This document shows positions 8,080 to 17,807 of a DNA stretch of 64,000 bases, piece after piece (position 1 is the first letter of the stretch; each line of letters opens with the position of its first letter). The DNA comes from Bacteroidetes bacterium GWF2_35_48 (GTDB taxonomy: Bacteria; Bacteroidota; Bacteroidia; Bacteroidales; GWF2-35-48): assembly GCA_001769125.1 (NCBI GenBank), contig MEOG01000008.1:40050-104049 (forward strand), given 5' to 3'. Position numbers and translations under genes: made by a program. A model generated the notes under the pieces. The model worked only from the letters and a program-made list of their open reading frames with translations. It did no database searches and was not told the DNA's origin.

Positions 8080-10144
8080 ACTCAACAATATTTCTACTGC
8101 TGCTCCCTTCTGTAAATTCAATAAAATATTTTCCAGCAGCAATAAAATTTAGTTCATTGTTTTGCAGAATTATTGTTTCAGTATAATTTCCGAGAGTTTT
8201 ATTACCGATGAATAAAATGATTATTTTTTTACCCTCTGCATTATATATAGATATTTCTGTTTTTTCTCCCTTTATTATTGAATATTCAATAGTTAAAAAG
8301 TTTTTGCAGGGATTCGGGTAGCACGAAAAAACACTAAGCGGTTTTTTTGATAACGGCACACCAACAAAATTTTCAACAAAAGCATTCAATGAAAACTCAG
8401 AGGTATTGCCCTGCGCATCTGTTGCTGTTGCAGTGAGATAATCGCCCGCTGCAATGTTGTTTCCGGCATACAACCACGCATCAAAATAACCCTGCGCATC
8501 TGCATTAATATTTCCGATGTAAATTTGCCCTTCGCCATAACTTGTCGGGTCGTTATCAGATTTAAAAAGTTCTATTAAACAGGTTTCGGGAGAAGGTGTG
8601 TCTAAAGAACCTGAAACATGCAGCCAGCCGGTGGCTTGTTCGTATTCACACAACAAAACAACCGGAAAATTCATCAGCATATTGGGTCCATTGTCAATAT
8701 CTCCTGCATCATTTTGTGTAACACCCAGTGGTTGCAATTCTATTCCCAGAGTGCCATTTGCATAAATTGAGTTTTGCGATATTTTGTTATTGATGTCTGT
8801 TGCTGTCATCACATGAACACCATTACTTAAATTATGAGCAATGATATTTTCCGCGATTACATTATTTTTCACACCCTCGGCAAGGCGTATTCCGTCAAAA
8901 CCATTGGGCAGTGGATTTGTACCAGAGGCATCTGTTCCAATATAATTTTTTTCTATAATATGACCATCAGAACCTGTTATATGAATTACAATTCCCTGCT
9001 GAAGATTTCCCGAAATCACATTATGTCCTATGTAATGATTTGTTGCCACACCATCAATGGTTATTCCGTTTGCATTTGGAACAGCAATTGTTCCGCTTAT
9101 ATTTGTACCTATATAATTCCCGACAACATCATTACAACAGGTTCCAAGATTATAAAGAAAAATGCCATATCCGGAATTACCCGAAAAAATATTACGCTGA
9201 CCTGCTCCTAAACCACCAACAATATTATAACGGGCTCCATCATCAAATAACAATCCATAAGTATTGGGTATTGCGTAGACGCCACCGGCATCAAGTCCCA
9301 CAATATTTCCCATAATAATATTGGAATCGCATCCTGCTCCAAAAACAGGTATTCCATACGCTACATTCCCACTTACAAGATTTCCTTCTCCGCTTGCTGC
9401 GCCGCCTATTTTATTACGTTTAGCAGTACCCTCAATGCTTATTCCGTCATAATTGCCTTTTGCAAAAGATCCGGTTCTGTCAATTCCCACATAATTCCCA
9501 ATAATAATATTGTCTGTTGCATCAAAAACCCGGATACCTATATGTTCATTGCCTGATACGAGATTTCTTTCTGCGCTTGTAGTACCGCCAACTGTACAAA
9601 ATTTTGCGCCTCCAAAAATTTCCACTCCAACAAAATTTCCAAGCGTATCAGAGCCTGCTGCATTTGTGCCAAGATAATTTCCACTTACAATGCAGTTTTG
9701 TGTTTGCGGTCCGAATATTTGTATGCCATAAAGAAAATTGCTGACAATAAAACCTTTTATTAATACATTAGATGCATTTGATACAAAAAAACCAAAGTCT
9801 ATACTATTGTTGTTCCCATCAAGCATAATTTCCGGACCATAAAGATTTGTGTTTCCCTGATTAGATGTTTGTGTTGTACCATCTACTAATAATCCGCTTT
9901 TCGTGATATAAGGCATCACGGATAATGGTTGAATTACCCAGACACCTGTAACAGTATTATATCCGAAATCGCTAAGCGGAATATTAAATACAACAGAATG
10001 CCCTGTGCCGGGATAATAATTAGCATAGGTAAGGGCTTCTCTTAAAGACCCCGTGCCGGAATCGTTCGTGTTGACGACAGTAAAAACAGTTGCATTAGCA
10101 AAAAATACAGCAATTGTGATAGCTAAAGTAAAAATTGTTTTCAT
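8066..10144 (-). CDS. secreted right-handed beta-helix protein with T9SS-like C-terminus, homolog of the 5308 gene
   Basis: I choose the start at 10144 (MKTIFTLAITIAVFFANATV), which gives a normal signal peptide and about 692 residues; the frame reaches back to 10279 but the extra 45 residues do not look like an export signal. The mature part starts with VVNTNDSGTGSLREAL, followed by beta-helix repeats with GNYxGT, NxVSGN and IGG motifs up to about residue 490, then a beta-rich region, then a sorting-domain-like end starting SCYPNPCKNFLTIEY. It matches the convergent 5308-8079 product in plan, so the two probably arose by inverted duplication. Function not shown by sequence. Confidence 0.85.
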   Translation of the reverse strand: MKTIFTLAITIAVFFANATVFTVVNTNDSGTGSLREALTYANYYPGTGHSVVFNIPLSDFGYNTVTGVWVIQPLSVMPYITKSGLLVDGTTQTSNQGNTNLYGPEIMLDGNNNSIDFGFFVSNASNVLIKGFIVSNFLYGIQIFGPQTQNCIVSGNYLGTNAAGSDTLGNFVGVEIFGGAKFCTVGGTTSAERNLVSGNEHIGIRVFDATDNIIIGNYVGIDRTGSFAKGNYDGISIEGTAKRNKIGGAASGEGNLVSGNVAYGIPVFGAGCDSNIIMGNIVGLDAGGVYAIPNTYGLLFDDGARYNIVGGLGAGQRNIFSGNSGYGIFLYNLGTCCNDVVGNYIGTNISGTIAVPNANGITIDGVATNHYIGHNVISGNLQQGIVIHITGSDGHIIEKNYIGTDASGTNPLPNGFDGIRLAEGVKNNVIAENIIAHNLSNGVHVMTATDINNKISQNSIYANGTLGIELQPLGVTQNDAGDIDNGPNMLMNFPVVLLCEYEQATGWLHVSGSLDTPSPETCLIELFKSDNDPTSYGEGQIYIGNINADAQGYFDAWLYAGNNIAAGDYLTATATDAQGNTSEFSLNAFVENFVGVPLSKKPLSVFSCYPNPCKNFLTIEYSIIKGEKTEISIYNAEGKKIIILFIGNKTLGNYTETIILQNNELNFIAAGKYFIEFTEGSSSRNIVEFIVF

Positions 10145-10359
10145 AAAACATTTTATTAAGAATGATGAATCCTCTCCGAAAAGGATATTTTTCAATATGT
10201 AAAGATAAAAAAAATAATAGACCAACGAAACAGGTAAATTATTTGAATTAAACTCAATATAAATTATTTCTTTTTTCAACGCTCGTTTGTTGATAATTTT
10301 TTTTTTAAGCGAAAAAAGAGATTAGCTAAAACCCTACCTTGCAAACATTCAAATCAATT

Positions 10360-13300
10360 ATGAATGACAAAAGAACTGAAAATTTAATACAAAAAAATCG
10401 AATGATAATTTTCAGAACGGTATTGTTTTCTGTTTCCTTGTTTGCCTTAATTGCTGGGAATATTTTTTTGTTTGGTGATGAAACAAAAAAAAATGTAAAA
10501 AAAAATAACCCTCCCTTTCTTTCCACAGGAACTGTCTGGGCTGATTCTCTGATGCGTTCAATGAGTCAGGATGAAAAAATTGCGCAGCTTTTTATGGTGG
10601 CAGCCTATTCAAATAAAGATAAAAAACATGAAGAAGATGTACGCCGCCTGATTAAAGAATATAAGGTAGGCGGACTGATTATGATGCAGGGCGGCATTGT
10701 TAAACACTCCAAGCTGCTGAATAATTATCAGTCAATTTCAAAAATTCCATTACTTATTTCTATGGATGCTGAATGGGGACCGGCAATGCGCCTCGACAGT
10801 GTTTCTGATTTTCCTCGACAGATGGCTCTTGGCGCTATTCAGGACGGAGAATTAATTTTTCAATTTGGAGAAGAGGTTGCAAGGCAATGCAAGCTTCTTG
10901 GCATCCATGTGAATTTTGCGCCAGTTATTGACATTAATAATAATCCCAAAAATCCGGTTATAAATCATCGTTCGTTCGGAGAAGCAAAATGGAATGTTCT
11001 CTCGAAAGGATTAATTTATATGAATGCCCTTCAAAAAAACAATATTATTGCTGTTGGCAAACATTTTCCAGGGCATGGAGATACAGATGTTGATTCACAC
11101 AAAGCTTTGCCTGTAATTAATAAAACGAGAAAAAGTTTAGACAGCCTTGAATTCTTTCCATTTAAACATACGATAGCATCAGGTATTTCCGGAATCATGG
11201 TCGCGCATCTTTTTATTCCTTCTTTAGATTCTACGCCATTACTTGCTGCTACTTTGTCAAAAAAAATTGTTACAGATTTACTGAAAGATTCCATGCAATT
11301 TAACGGTCTAGTTTTTACGGATGCTTTAAATATGAAAGGTGTAAGCCTCGATTATAAACAGGATGAATTAGCGCTAAAAGCATTACAGGCAGGGAATGAC
11401 GTGATTCTTTTTCCTGATGATGTTCCGGGAGCTATCACATTAATAAAAAATGCAATTAAAAATAATAAAATATCCCAGATAGAAATTGACAAACGTTGTA
11501 AGAAAATATTACAAGCAAAATATTGGGCAGGACTTTCAAAATATTCGCCAATAAAAACAGAAAAATTATACGAAGAATTAAATATTTCAAAAACAATGCT
11601 TTTAAAAAGAAAGCTCATTGAAAATTCGCTGACACTTGTTAAAAATGATAAAGGTCTGGTACCTTTTTATAGGCTCGATACTCTAAATATAGCTGCAGTA
11701 GCAATTTCTAACGATGATAAAAATATTTTTCAGGAAACCCTGAAACTTTACTCAGATGTAAAATGCTTTACTGTTTCCGGTTCTGCTGATGATGCTAAAT
11801 ATAGCGCATTGATTGATAGTTTAGGGAATTTTAATACGATTATTCTTAGCATACACAATATGAATACCAGCCCGGTTAAACAATTTGGACTTACAACACA
11901 GGCTCTGTCATTTATAAAAAATATTTCTGCTAAAAATAATGTTGTTCTTTCTTTGATGGGAAATCCTTATGCGCTTGAATACATTTCCGGAACTGAAAAA
12001 ATGGAGTCAATTCTTGTTGCGTATGATGATGCAGATATTACAAGAGAATTATCTGCACAATTGCTTTTTGGAGGCATCCCTGCGAAAGGAAAACTGCCGG
12101 TGTCAGTCCCGGAAAAATTTAAAGCCGGAGTTGGTTTGATATTACCGTTAAAAATCAGATTAAAATATTCAATACCGGAAGAAGTAAAAGCAAACAAAAA
12201 TATACTTTTAAAGATTGATTCATTAGCCCAGAATGCAATAGATGAGGGCGCTTTCCCCGGTTGTCAGATACTGGCTGTAAAAAATGGAGTTGTGTTTTAT
12301 CATAAGGCATTTGGTCATCATACGTATGAAAAGAATAAGAAAGTAAACATATTTGATATTTATGATATTGCATCAATAACCAAAGTTGTAGCTACCACTC
12401 CTGCTGCAATGAAATTGTATGGTGAATCAAAACTTGACCTAGATAAAAAAGTGTGTTCCTATCTTTCATATCTTGATTCAACTAATAAAAATGAAATTAT
12501 TATCAAAGATATTCTCACGCATCAGGGAAACCTTACTCCTTTTATTCCTTTCTGGAAAAAAACGCTTGATAAAAATAAAGAATTTAAAAAAGAAATTTAC
12601 AGCAAAGTTCCAACATGCAATTATCCATACCAGGTAACAGATAGCCTTTTTATACATAAATCATACAGAGATACCCTGTTTTGCAGAATGGCAGAATCGA
12701 AACCTCCTAAGAAAAAAGGTTATGTGTACAGCGATTTAAGCATGTATTTTATGCAGGATATTATTGAGAAACTTACAAAAATAAGACTTGATTCTTTTGC
12801 GTTGAAGAATCTTTACATACCAATAGGCGCAAACACTATGGGTTATAACCCTCTTACGCGTTTTTCAAAAAATATAATCCCGCCTACAGAGAAAGATACC
12901 GCATTCAGAAAACAGTTGATTCATGGTTTTGTACATGATCAGGGCGCAGCTATGATGGGTGGTGTAGCCGGTCATGCCGGTGTATTTTCAAATGCGAATG
13001 ATATTGCAAAAATTTTTCAGATGTATTTAAATAAAGGAACCTATGGCGGAAGGCAATTTTTAACAAAAGATGCGCTTGAGATTTTTATAAAGGCGCCATT
13101 TATCAGTAAAGGAAATCGCCGGGGACTTGGGTTTGATAAACCTGAAACAAATAAAAGAAAACCAAATCCTGTTTACAGTTGCGTTTCTAAAAATGCTTTT
13201 GGTCATTCCGGATTTACAGGCACAGTTGTCTGGGCTGATCCTGATAACAACCTGATTTTTGTTTTTCTTTCAAATCGTATACATCCTGATGCAGAAAATA

Positions 13301-13368
13301 AAAAAATTGGAAAACTAAGTGTCCGCGCAAAAATTCAGGCTCTATTTTACGATGCATTGAAAAAATAA
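10360..13368 (+). CDS. glycoside hydrolase family 3 / serine hydrolase (class C beta-lactamase-like) fusion
   Basis: 1002 residues from the ATG at 10360; the frame can be read from a TTG at 10339, but ATG is preferred. An N-terminal membrane segment (about residues 17-38) suggests export. Residues about 55-380 are a GH3 N-domain with the NagZ-type KHFPGHGDTDVDSHK motif and VFTDALNMKGV, which holds the expected Asp nucleophile. A GH3 C-domain-like part follows to about 590. From about 620 there is a serine-hydrolase domain with the SxxK motif SITK, a YSD in place of YxN, and HSGFTG. This fusion is common in Bacteroidota and probably acts on N-acetylglucosamine-containing cell-wall material; substrate is inferred. 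Confidence 0.92.
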   Translation: MNDKRTENLIQKNRMIIFRTVLFSVSLFALIAGNIFLFGDETKKNVKKNNPPFLSTGTVWADSLMRSMSQDEKIAQLFMVAAYSNKDKKHEEDVRRLIKEYKVGGLIMMQGGIVKHSKLLNNYQSISKIPLLISMDAEWGPAMRLDSVSDFPRQMALGAIQDGELIFQFGEEVARQCKLLGIHVNFAPVIDINNNPKNPVINHRSFGEAKWNVLSKGLIYMNALQKNNIIAVGKHFPGHGDTDVDSHKALPVINKTRKSLDSLEFFPFKHTIASGISGIMVAHLFIPSLDSTPLLAATLSKKIVTDLLKDSMQFNGLVFTDALNMKGVSLDYKQDELALKALQAGNDVILFPDDVPGAITLIKNAIKNNKISQIEIDKRCKKILQAKYWAGLSKYSPIKTEKLYEELNISKTMLLKRKLIENSLTLVKNDKGLVPFYRLDTLNIAAVAISNDDKNIFQETLKLYSDVKCFTVSGSADDAKYSALIDSLGNFNTIILSIHNMNTSPVKQFGLTTQALSFIKNISAKNNVVLSLMGNPYALEYISGTEKMESILVAYDDADITRELSAQLLFGGIPAKGKLPVSVPEKFKAGVGLILPLKIRLKYSIPEEVKANKNILLKIDSLAQNAIDEGAFPGCQILAVKNGVVFYHKAFGHHTYEKNKKVNIFDIYDIASITKVVATTPAAMKLYGESKLDLDKKVCSYLSYLDSTNKNEIIIKDILTHQGNLTPFIPFWKKTLDKNKEFKKEIYSKVPTCNYPYQVTDSLFIHKSYRDTLFCRMAESKPPKKKGYVYSDLSMYFMQDIIEKLTKIRLDSFALKNLYIPIGANTMGYNPLTRFSKNIIPPTEKDTAFRKQLIHGFVHDQGAAMMGGVAGHAGVFSNANDIAKIFQMYLNKGTYGGRQFLTKDALEIFIKAPFISKGNRRGLGFDKPETNKRKPNPVYSCVSKNAFGHSGFTGTVVWADPDNNLIFVFLSNRIHPDAENKKIGKLSVRAKIQALFYDALKK

Positions 13369-13425
13369 AAATAATTACTTACGTTACGTAAATTTTTTTT
13401 TATTAATCAACATTATTTATCACAA

Positions 13426-13456
13426 TTTGCGTAACATCATATAATTATTATCTTTG
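13426..13456 (+). promoter_or_regulatory. promoter of the hybrid histidine kinase gene
   Basis: TTTG at 13426-13429, 19 bases, TATCTTTG at 13449-13456. The transcript would start near 13462, only about ten bases before the leader hairpin. Confidence 0.75.
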
Positions 13457-13470
13457 CAGCTCCACCGACC

Positions 13471-13506
13471 AATTATAAACAAAAGCCTTTGTTTATAATT
13501 TTTTTT
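13471..13506 (+). terminator. terminator-like leader hairpin directly before an ATG
   Basis: AATTATAAACAAA (13471-13483) pairs with TTTGTTTATAATT (13488-13500) around a short loop and is followed by T to 13506. The start codon comes next at 13507. The whole predicted leader is therefore a hairpin plus T run. It could be an attenuator or a 5' stabilising structure. Confidence 0.65.
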
Positions 13507-15489
13507 ATGTCAGAAAGATTCAATAATAATGATGCTGAAAGGGAGATTGTTGCGTTAAAGCAGAAAATCAGCAACCTGGAAGAAAAATTATCAGAGCGAG
13601 AAAACAGAATTCAAAAACTTGAACAAGTTGAGCTTGCTTTCAATTCATTATACAAATATAATCCTTGTTATATTGCAATTATTAATTCAGCAACAAAAAT
13701 CATTGTTGATGTAAACGATATTTTTACAGATATTTCTGGATATTCAAAGGATGAAATAATTGGCAAAACTACTCTTGAATCTGGAATAATTACTGCTGAG
13801 TTAAAAAAGAATTTCGATGAATATGTTGCTTCGGGTATAATAACAAACATTCCCGGCTTTTTTCAGATGAAAAATGGTACTGCAATTGAAGTAAAAATAT
13901 CTTTTATTCCTGTAATTCTCAACGGCGAATACCATACAATTACTATTGGCGTTGATATCAGAGAAAAGAAAAATTCAGAAGAACGATTCCGTTTGCTACT
14001 TGAGCATGCTGTTGATGGTATTTTTCATGGAAATTCACAAGGTAATTTTATTTCAGTTAATACGCAGGGAGCAGAAATGACGGGCTATTCAAAAGAAGAA
14101 ATTCTTAAACTGAATATGAAAGATCTCTTTACTGTAGAAGAATTGCAAGCGCATCCATTACGTTTCGATTTATTGAAGAAAGAAGAAACTGTAAGAATTG
14201 AACGTAAAGTAAAACGAAAAGACGGCTCTCTGATTTTTGTAGAAATGAACACAAAGATGATGCCTGACGGAACATACCAATCTTTTTTCAGGAACACAAC
14301 AGAACGTAAAAAAATAGAAACAGAGCTGATCCTTGCAAAAGAAAAAGCTGTTGAATCAGATTTTTTAAAGTCATCTTTTCTTGCCAACATGAGTCATGAA
14401 ATAAGAACTCCTTTAAATGGTATTCTTGGATTTACAGATTTATTACTTACCGAAGATATTGAACCGGAAAAAAGAGATGAATTTTTAAAAATTATAAATA
14501 CCAATGGAAAACAATTACTAACTATTATCAATGATATTATTGATATTTCCAAAATAGAGGCTGAAGAAGTTGTTATTAACCCCGTAAAATGTTTCTTGAA
14601 CAATTTCATGTTTGAATTATTTACTTTTTATAATGGTGAAAATTTAACATGCAATAATGGAAACGTTGAATTAAAATTAGATATTCCTGTTCAGCAGAGT
14701 ATACTGATATATATTGACGATGTCAGATTACGACAGATTTTTAATAATCTGATAGGAAATGCATTGAAATTTACACATCAGGGAACAATTGAATTCGGTT
14801 TTTCTATAAATATTGAAGATTATATTATTACATTTTTTGTAAAAGATACAGGAATTGGTATTCCTGAAGATATGAAATATCAGATTTTTGAACGCTTCAT
14901 TCAGGCAGATAATACAATAACCCGGTCGTATGGAGGTACAGGATTGGGGTTAGCAATAACCAAAGGTTTGGTAGAACTTATGAATGGCAGGCTTTGGGTA
15001 GAATCTGAAGAAGGGAAAGGCTCTTCTTTTTATTTTACCTTGCCTTATAATACCGTTCTGGTAAACGATCGTACAAGCCAAAGTGTTGAAAACGCAAAAC
15101 CTGTATACAAATGGAAAGGTAAAACGATTTTAGTTGTAGAAGATGATTACGACAGTTATTTATATTTAGAAACCCTGCTTGAAAAAAATGAAGCTTCTGT
15201 TATACGCGCTATTCATGGAGAAGACGCTATTCTTCAAATAAAATCAAACAGCAATATTGATCTGGTTTTATTGGATATTCAAACTCCTGTAATGAATGGC
15301 ATAGATGCAGCACTGGCGATACGCGGATTTAACAGGAAAATACCAATTATAGCCCAAACTGCAAATGTATTTGAAGAAGATAAAGACCGCTGCCTGTCAG
15401 CTGGGTGCAATGCTTTTGTTTCAAAACCTATTGAAATTAAAGAATTGTTTCACCTGATAGATAATTTTTTTAAAAGAATGCAGAATTAG
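13507..15489 (+). CDS. hybrid sensor histidine kinase with two PAS domains and a receiver
   Basis: About 660 residues from the ATG at 13507 (MSERFNN); the TTG at 13489 lies inside the leader hairpin. Order: short coiled coil (residues 8-45), PAS domain (about 45-150), second PAS (about 155-270), HisKA with the phospho-accepting His in NMSHEIRTPLNGILGF, HATPase with NALKFT, DTGIGI and GGTGLGLAI, then a C-terminal receiver with VVEDD, the Asp in LVLLDIQTPVMNG, and a Lys in SKPIE. There is no membrane segment, so it senses a cytoplasmic signal. No partner regulator is next to it; output probably goes through a phosphotransfer protein or a distant regulator. Ligand unknown. Confidence 0.93.
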   Translation: MSERFNNNDAEREIVALKQKISNLEEKLSERENRIQKLEQVELAFNSLYKYNPCYIAIINSATKIIVDVNDIFTDISGYSKDEIIGKTTLESGIITAELKKNFDEYVASGIITNIPGFFQMKNGTAIEVKISFIPVILNGEYHTITIGVDIREKKNSEERFRLLLEHAVDGIFHGNSQGNFISVNTQGAEMTGYSKEEILKLNMKDLFTVEELQAHPLRFDLLKKEETVRIERKVKRKDGSLIFVEMNTKMMPDGTYQSFFRNTTERKKIETELILAKEKAVESDFLKSSFLANMSHEIRTPLNGILGFTDLLLTEDIEPEKRDEFLKIINTNGKQLLTIINDIIDISKIEAEEVVINPVKCFLNNFMFELFTFYNGENLTCNNGNVELKLDIPVQQSILIYIDDVRLRQIFNNLIGNALKFTHQGTIEFGFSINIEDYIITFFVKDTGIGIPEDMKYQIFERFIQADNTITRSYGGTGLGLAITKGLVELMNGRLWVESEEGKGSSFYFTLPYNTVLVNDRTSQSVENAKPVYKWKGKTILVVEDDYDSYLYLETLLEKNEASVIRAIHGEDAILQIKSNSNIDLVLLDIQTPVMNGIDAALAIRGFNRKIPIIAQTANVFEEDKDRCLSAGCNAFVSKPIEIKELFHLIDNFFKRMQN

Positions 15490-15540
15490 GACACAGCCTT
15501 TTTTGTTTTTTTTGATACAGTTTATTTGTTGATTTCAATT

Positions 15541-15745
15541 ACTGCTGCCTTCGACTCCCTGCCTACCGGACAGGCAGGCGCTCAGTCAGCGACTACACCT
15601 TACTAATTACCGATTACCAATTACCTGCAACCCTCCCAACTTGCAACCTGCAACAATCCCAACCTGCAACCTGCAACACTCCTAACCTGCAACCTGCTAC
15701 ATTGCGATGCGCTGAGCAAAGTCGAAGCGAGCTTGTCGAAATCTG
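15541..15745. repeat. mixed intergenic repeats with AACCTGC heptamers
   Basis: CCTGCCTACCGGACAGGCAGG forms a small palindrome near 15558-15578. From 15622 to 15700 variants of the heptamer AACCTGC are strung together. Then 15706-15741 carries CGCTGAGCAAAGTCGAAGCG and GCTTGTCGAAAT, related to palindromes found inside genes elsewhere in the window. The 15490-15849 gap holds these plus the ffh leader; no gene. Confidence 0.85.
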
Positions 15746-15816
15746 CAACTTTTGGAAAAATATCCTTACCCCCATGATAAAATTCCTCTCTCTGTTTTTT
15801 GTAAAAGCTAATTTTA

Positions 15817-15824
15817 TATCTTTG
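15817..15824 (+). promoter_or_regulatory. -7 element of ffh
   Basis: TATCTTTG fits TAnnTTTG, 25 bases before the ffh ATG. A TTTG at 15798-15801 is present but only 15 bases away, shorter than usual. Confidence 0.5.
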
Positions 15825-15849
15825 CTGGTCAAAATAAAAAACAAAACAA

Positions 15850-17184
15850 ATGTTTGAAAATTTATCGGATAAACTTGAGAAATCGTTTAAACTTCTTAAA
15901 GGAGAAGGTCGAATTACAGAGGTTAATGTTGCAGAAACGCTGAAAGAAGTACGCAGAGCATTGCTTGATGCTGACGTAAATTTTAAAATTGCAAAAAGTT
16001 TTACGGAAAACGTAAAGAAAACAGCGCTTGGATTGGATGTACTAAAAGCTGTGAAACCTGGCGAAATGATGGTTAAAATCGTTCATGATGAACTGACGAT
16101 TTTAATGGGAGGACAGAAAGAAGAAGTCAACCTGAAAGGCTCGCCTGCTATTATTCTGATGGCCGGTTTGCAGGGTTCCGGTAAAACAACTTTTTCTGGA
16201 AAACTGGCAAACTTTTATAAAAATAAAAAGGGAAAAAGGCCACTGCTTATTGCCGGAGACGTTTACAGACCTGCTGCAATTGATCAGTTAAAAGTTTTAG
16301 GAACACAGATTGATGTTCCTGTTTACACTGAAGAAGGAAATAATAAGCCCGTTGAAATTGCAGAAAATGGAATCAGGTATGCAAGGCAGAATGGCTTTGA
16401 TTTGGTAATTGTAGATACCGCCGGACGTCTTGCTATTGACGAAGATATGATGCGGGAAATTGCTGCAATTAAAAAAGCAATCAATCCCAGTGAAATTCTG
16501 TTTGTAGTGGATTCCATGACAGGTCAGGATGCTGTTAATACTGCAAAAGAATTTAACGACCGCCTGAATTTCGATGGTGTAATCCTAACAAAACTTGACG
16601 GCGATACACGCGGTGGAGCTGCTTTATCCATACGTTCTGTTGTTGAGAAACCAATTAAGTTTGTCGGTACTGGTGAAAAATTGGATGCGCTTGATATTTT
16701 TTATCCCGAGCGTATGGCTGACAGAATTCTCGGTATGGGCGATATTGTTTCTCTAGTCGAGAAAGCACAGGAACAATTCGATGTTGAAGAATCAAGAAAG
16801 CTTCAGAAAAAAATAGCTAAAAATCAATTTAATTTTAATGATTTTATTTCCCAGATTCAACAAATTAAAAAAATGGGAAACCTGAAAGACCTTGCTTCCA
16901 TGATACCGGGAGTAGGAAAGGCTTTGAAAAATATTGACATTGATGATAATGCGTTTAAAAGTATTGAAGCAATTATACATTCAATGACACCTGAGGAAAG
17001 AGAAAATCCTACTTTACTTAATGGAAGTCGTAGAAAACGTATCGCAGTTGGCAGTGGTACCAATATTCAGGAAGTAAACAGGCTCATCAAACAATTCGAT
17101 GAAACCCGAAAGATGATGAAAATGATAACAAGCGGAAAAAATATGTCACGCATGATGGGAAACATGCCGTTTATGAAAAAATAA
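15850..17184 (+). CDS. ffh: signal recognition particle protein, SRP54 GTPase
   Basis: 444 residues, normal length. Ffh binds 4.5S RNA and signal sequences of emerging membrane proteins and delivers ribosomes to FtsY at the membrane. Seen: N domain (residues 1-90), the G-domain P-loop GLQGSGKTT at 106-114, DTAGR at 189-193, TKLDGD at 247-252, then a Met-rich M domain ending [17 protein letters not shown], which binds signal peptides and RNA. It stands alone between repeat-rich gaps, with its own -7 element upstream. I did not find a 4.5S RNA gene next to it. Confidence 0.97.
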   Translation: MFENLSDKLEKSFKLLKGEGRITEVNVAETLKEVRRALLDADVNFKIAKSFTENVKKTALGLDVLKAVKPGEMMVKIVHDELTILMGGQKEEVNLKGSPAIILMAGLQGSGKTTFSGKLANFYKNKKGKRPLLIAGDVYRPAAIDQLKVLGTQIDVPVYTEEGNNKPVEIAENGIRYARQNGFDLVIVDTAGRLAIDEDMMREIAAIKKAINPSEILFVVDSMTGQDAVNTAKEFNDRLNFDGVILTKLDGDTRGGAALSIRSVVEKPIKFVGTGEKLDALDIFYPERMADRILGMGDIVSLVEKAQEQFDVEESRKLQKKIAKNQFNFNDFISQIQQIKKMGNLKDLASMIPGVGKALKNIDIDDNAFKSIEAIIHSMTPEERENPTLLNGSRRKRIAVGSGTNIQEVNRLIKQFDETRKMMKMITSGKNMSRMMGNMPFMKK

Positions 17185-17365
17185 GGTTATTCGACAAAAA
17201 TAGTGGAAGAGCTTATAAATAAATTGAAAGTATAACAAATCTTGGAATATCGTATTACCCGATCTGCTGTACCGTGATGATTTATTTTATATGCCAATAA
17301 TATTTTACGAAAAAGTACGGCATAAACCAAAGGTAGAAATATTAATACGTCCTTCAGTCTATTTA

Positions 17366-17586
17366 TTGTCCGTCCATAAAGTCAGTGTTTGGTTCAGAAT
17401 GTTCGAGCGTTGCAGTGAGCCAGCCGAACTGAGCAAGCCTGCCTTGCCGGTAGGCAGGGCTTTCGCAGTGTTGAAAACCAAGGAGTTTACTTTTGTAAAT
17501 GACTGTTTTCAACACACGGCATACTGCTGGTAGCAGTATGAGCGAGCTGGTGCGTTGTAACGCAGCTATCGGACATTATGGACAAA
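17366..17586. repeat. nested palindromic element
   Basis: Imperfect outer arms (GTCCATAAAGTC near 17372 and GGACATTATGGAC near 17571) enclose several stems: GCCTGCCTTGCCGGTAGGCAGG, GTGTTGAAAAC at 17468-17478 with GTTTTCAACAC at 17505-17515 (perfect 11 bp, holding an inner TTTAC/GTAAA stem), and TACTGCTGGTAGCAGTA. An 80-codon frame across it has no protein-like features. It fills the first half of the 17185-17807 gap. Confidence 0.7.
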
Positions 17587-17612
17587 CACTATTTAACTAT
17601 TTCACTTTGGTA

Positions 17613-17782
17613 TTAGATTCGACCCTGATTGGGTCGAACATGAATAACCGGATATTTCATATCCGGTAAATGAATATACAGCCGAAGGATACAACCCCGA
17701 AGTGGGTTGAATATATTAATGCGAAAAACGATGGAATGGTTAAATACGTATAAGTGTTCCATTGAAAATGTCGAATAACTAA
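17613..17782. repeat. palindromic hairpin-array element
   Basis: Imperfect ends TTAGATTCGAC (17613-17623) and GTCGAATAACTAA (17770-17782) enclose at least three stem-loops in series: TTCGACCC-TGATT-GGGTCGAA, ACCGGATAT-TTC-ATATCCGGT and AACCC-CGAAGT-GGGTT, plus a weaker TGGAA/TTCCA pair near the right end. It has no coding content and lies just before folD. Confidence 0.8.
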
Positions 17783-17807
17783 AAATAATAACGACACATA
17801 AATTTTT

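Noticed and set aside
10360..13368. GH3/serine-hydrolase fusion as a novel enzyme
   Set aside because: This domain pairing is familiar from many Bacteroidota genomes; reported as a feature only.
15614..15844. 76-codon minus-strand frame before ffh
   Set aside because: Its C-terminal part is a translation of the AACCTGC repeats, giving Val-Ala-Gly-type low complexity.
17291..17533. 80-codon frame between ffh and folD
   Set aside because: It lies across the nested palindromes, and no start signal or family resemblance is visible.
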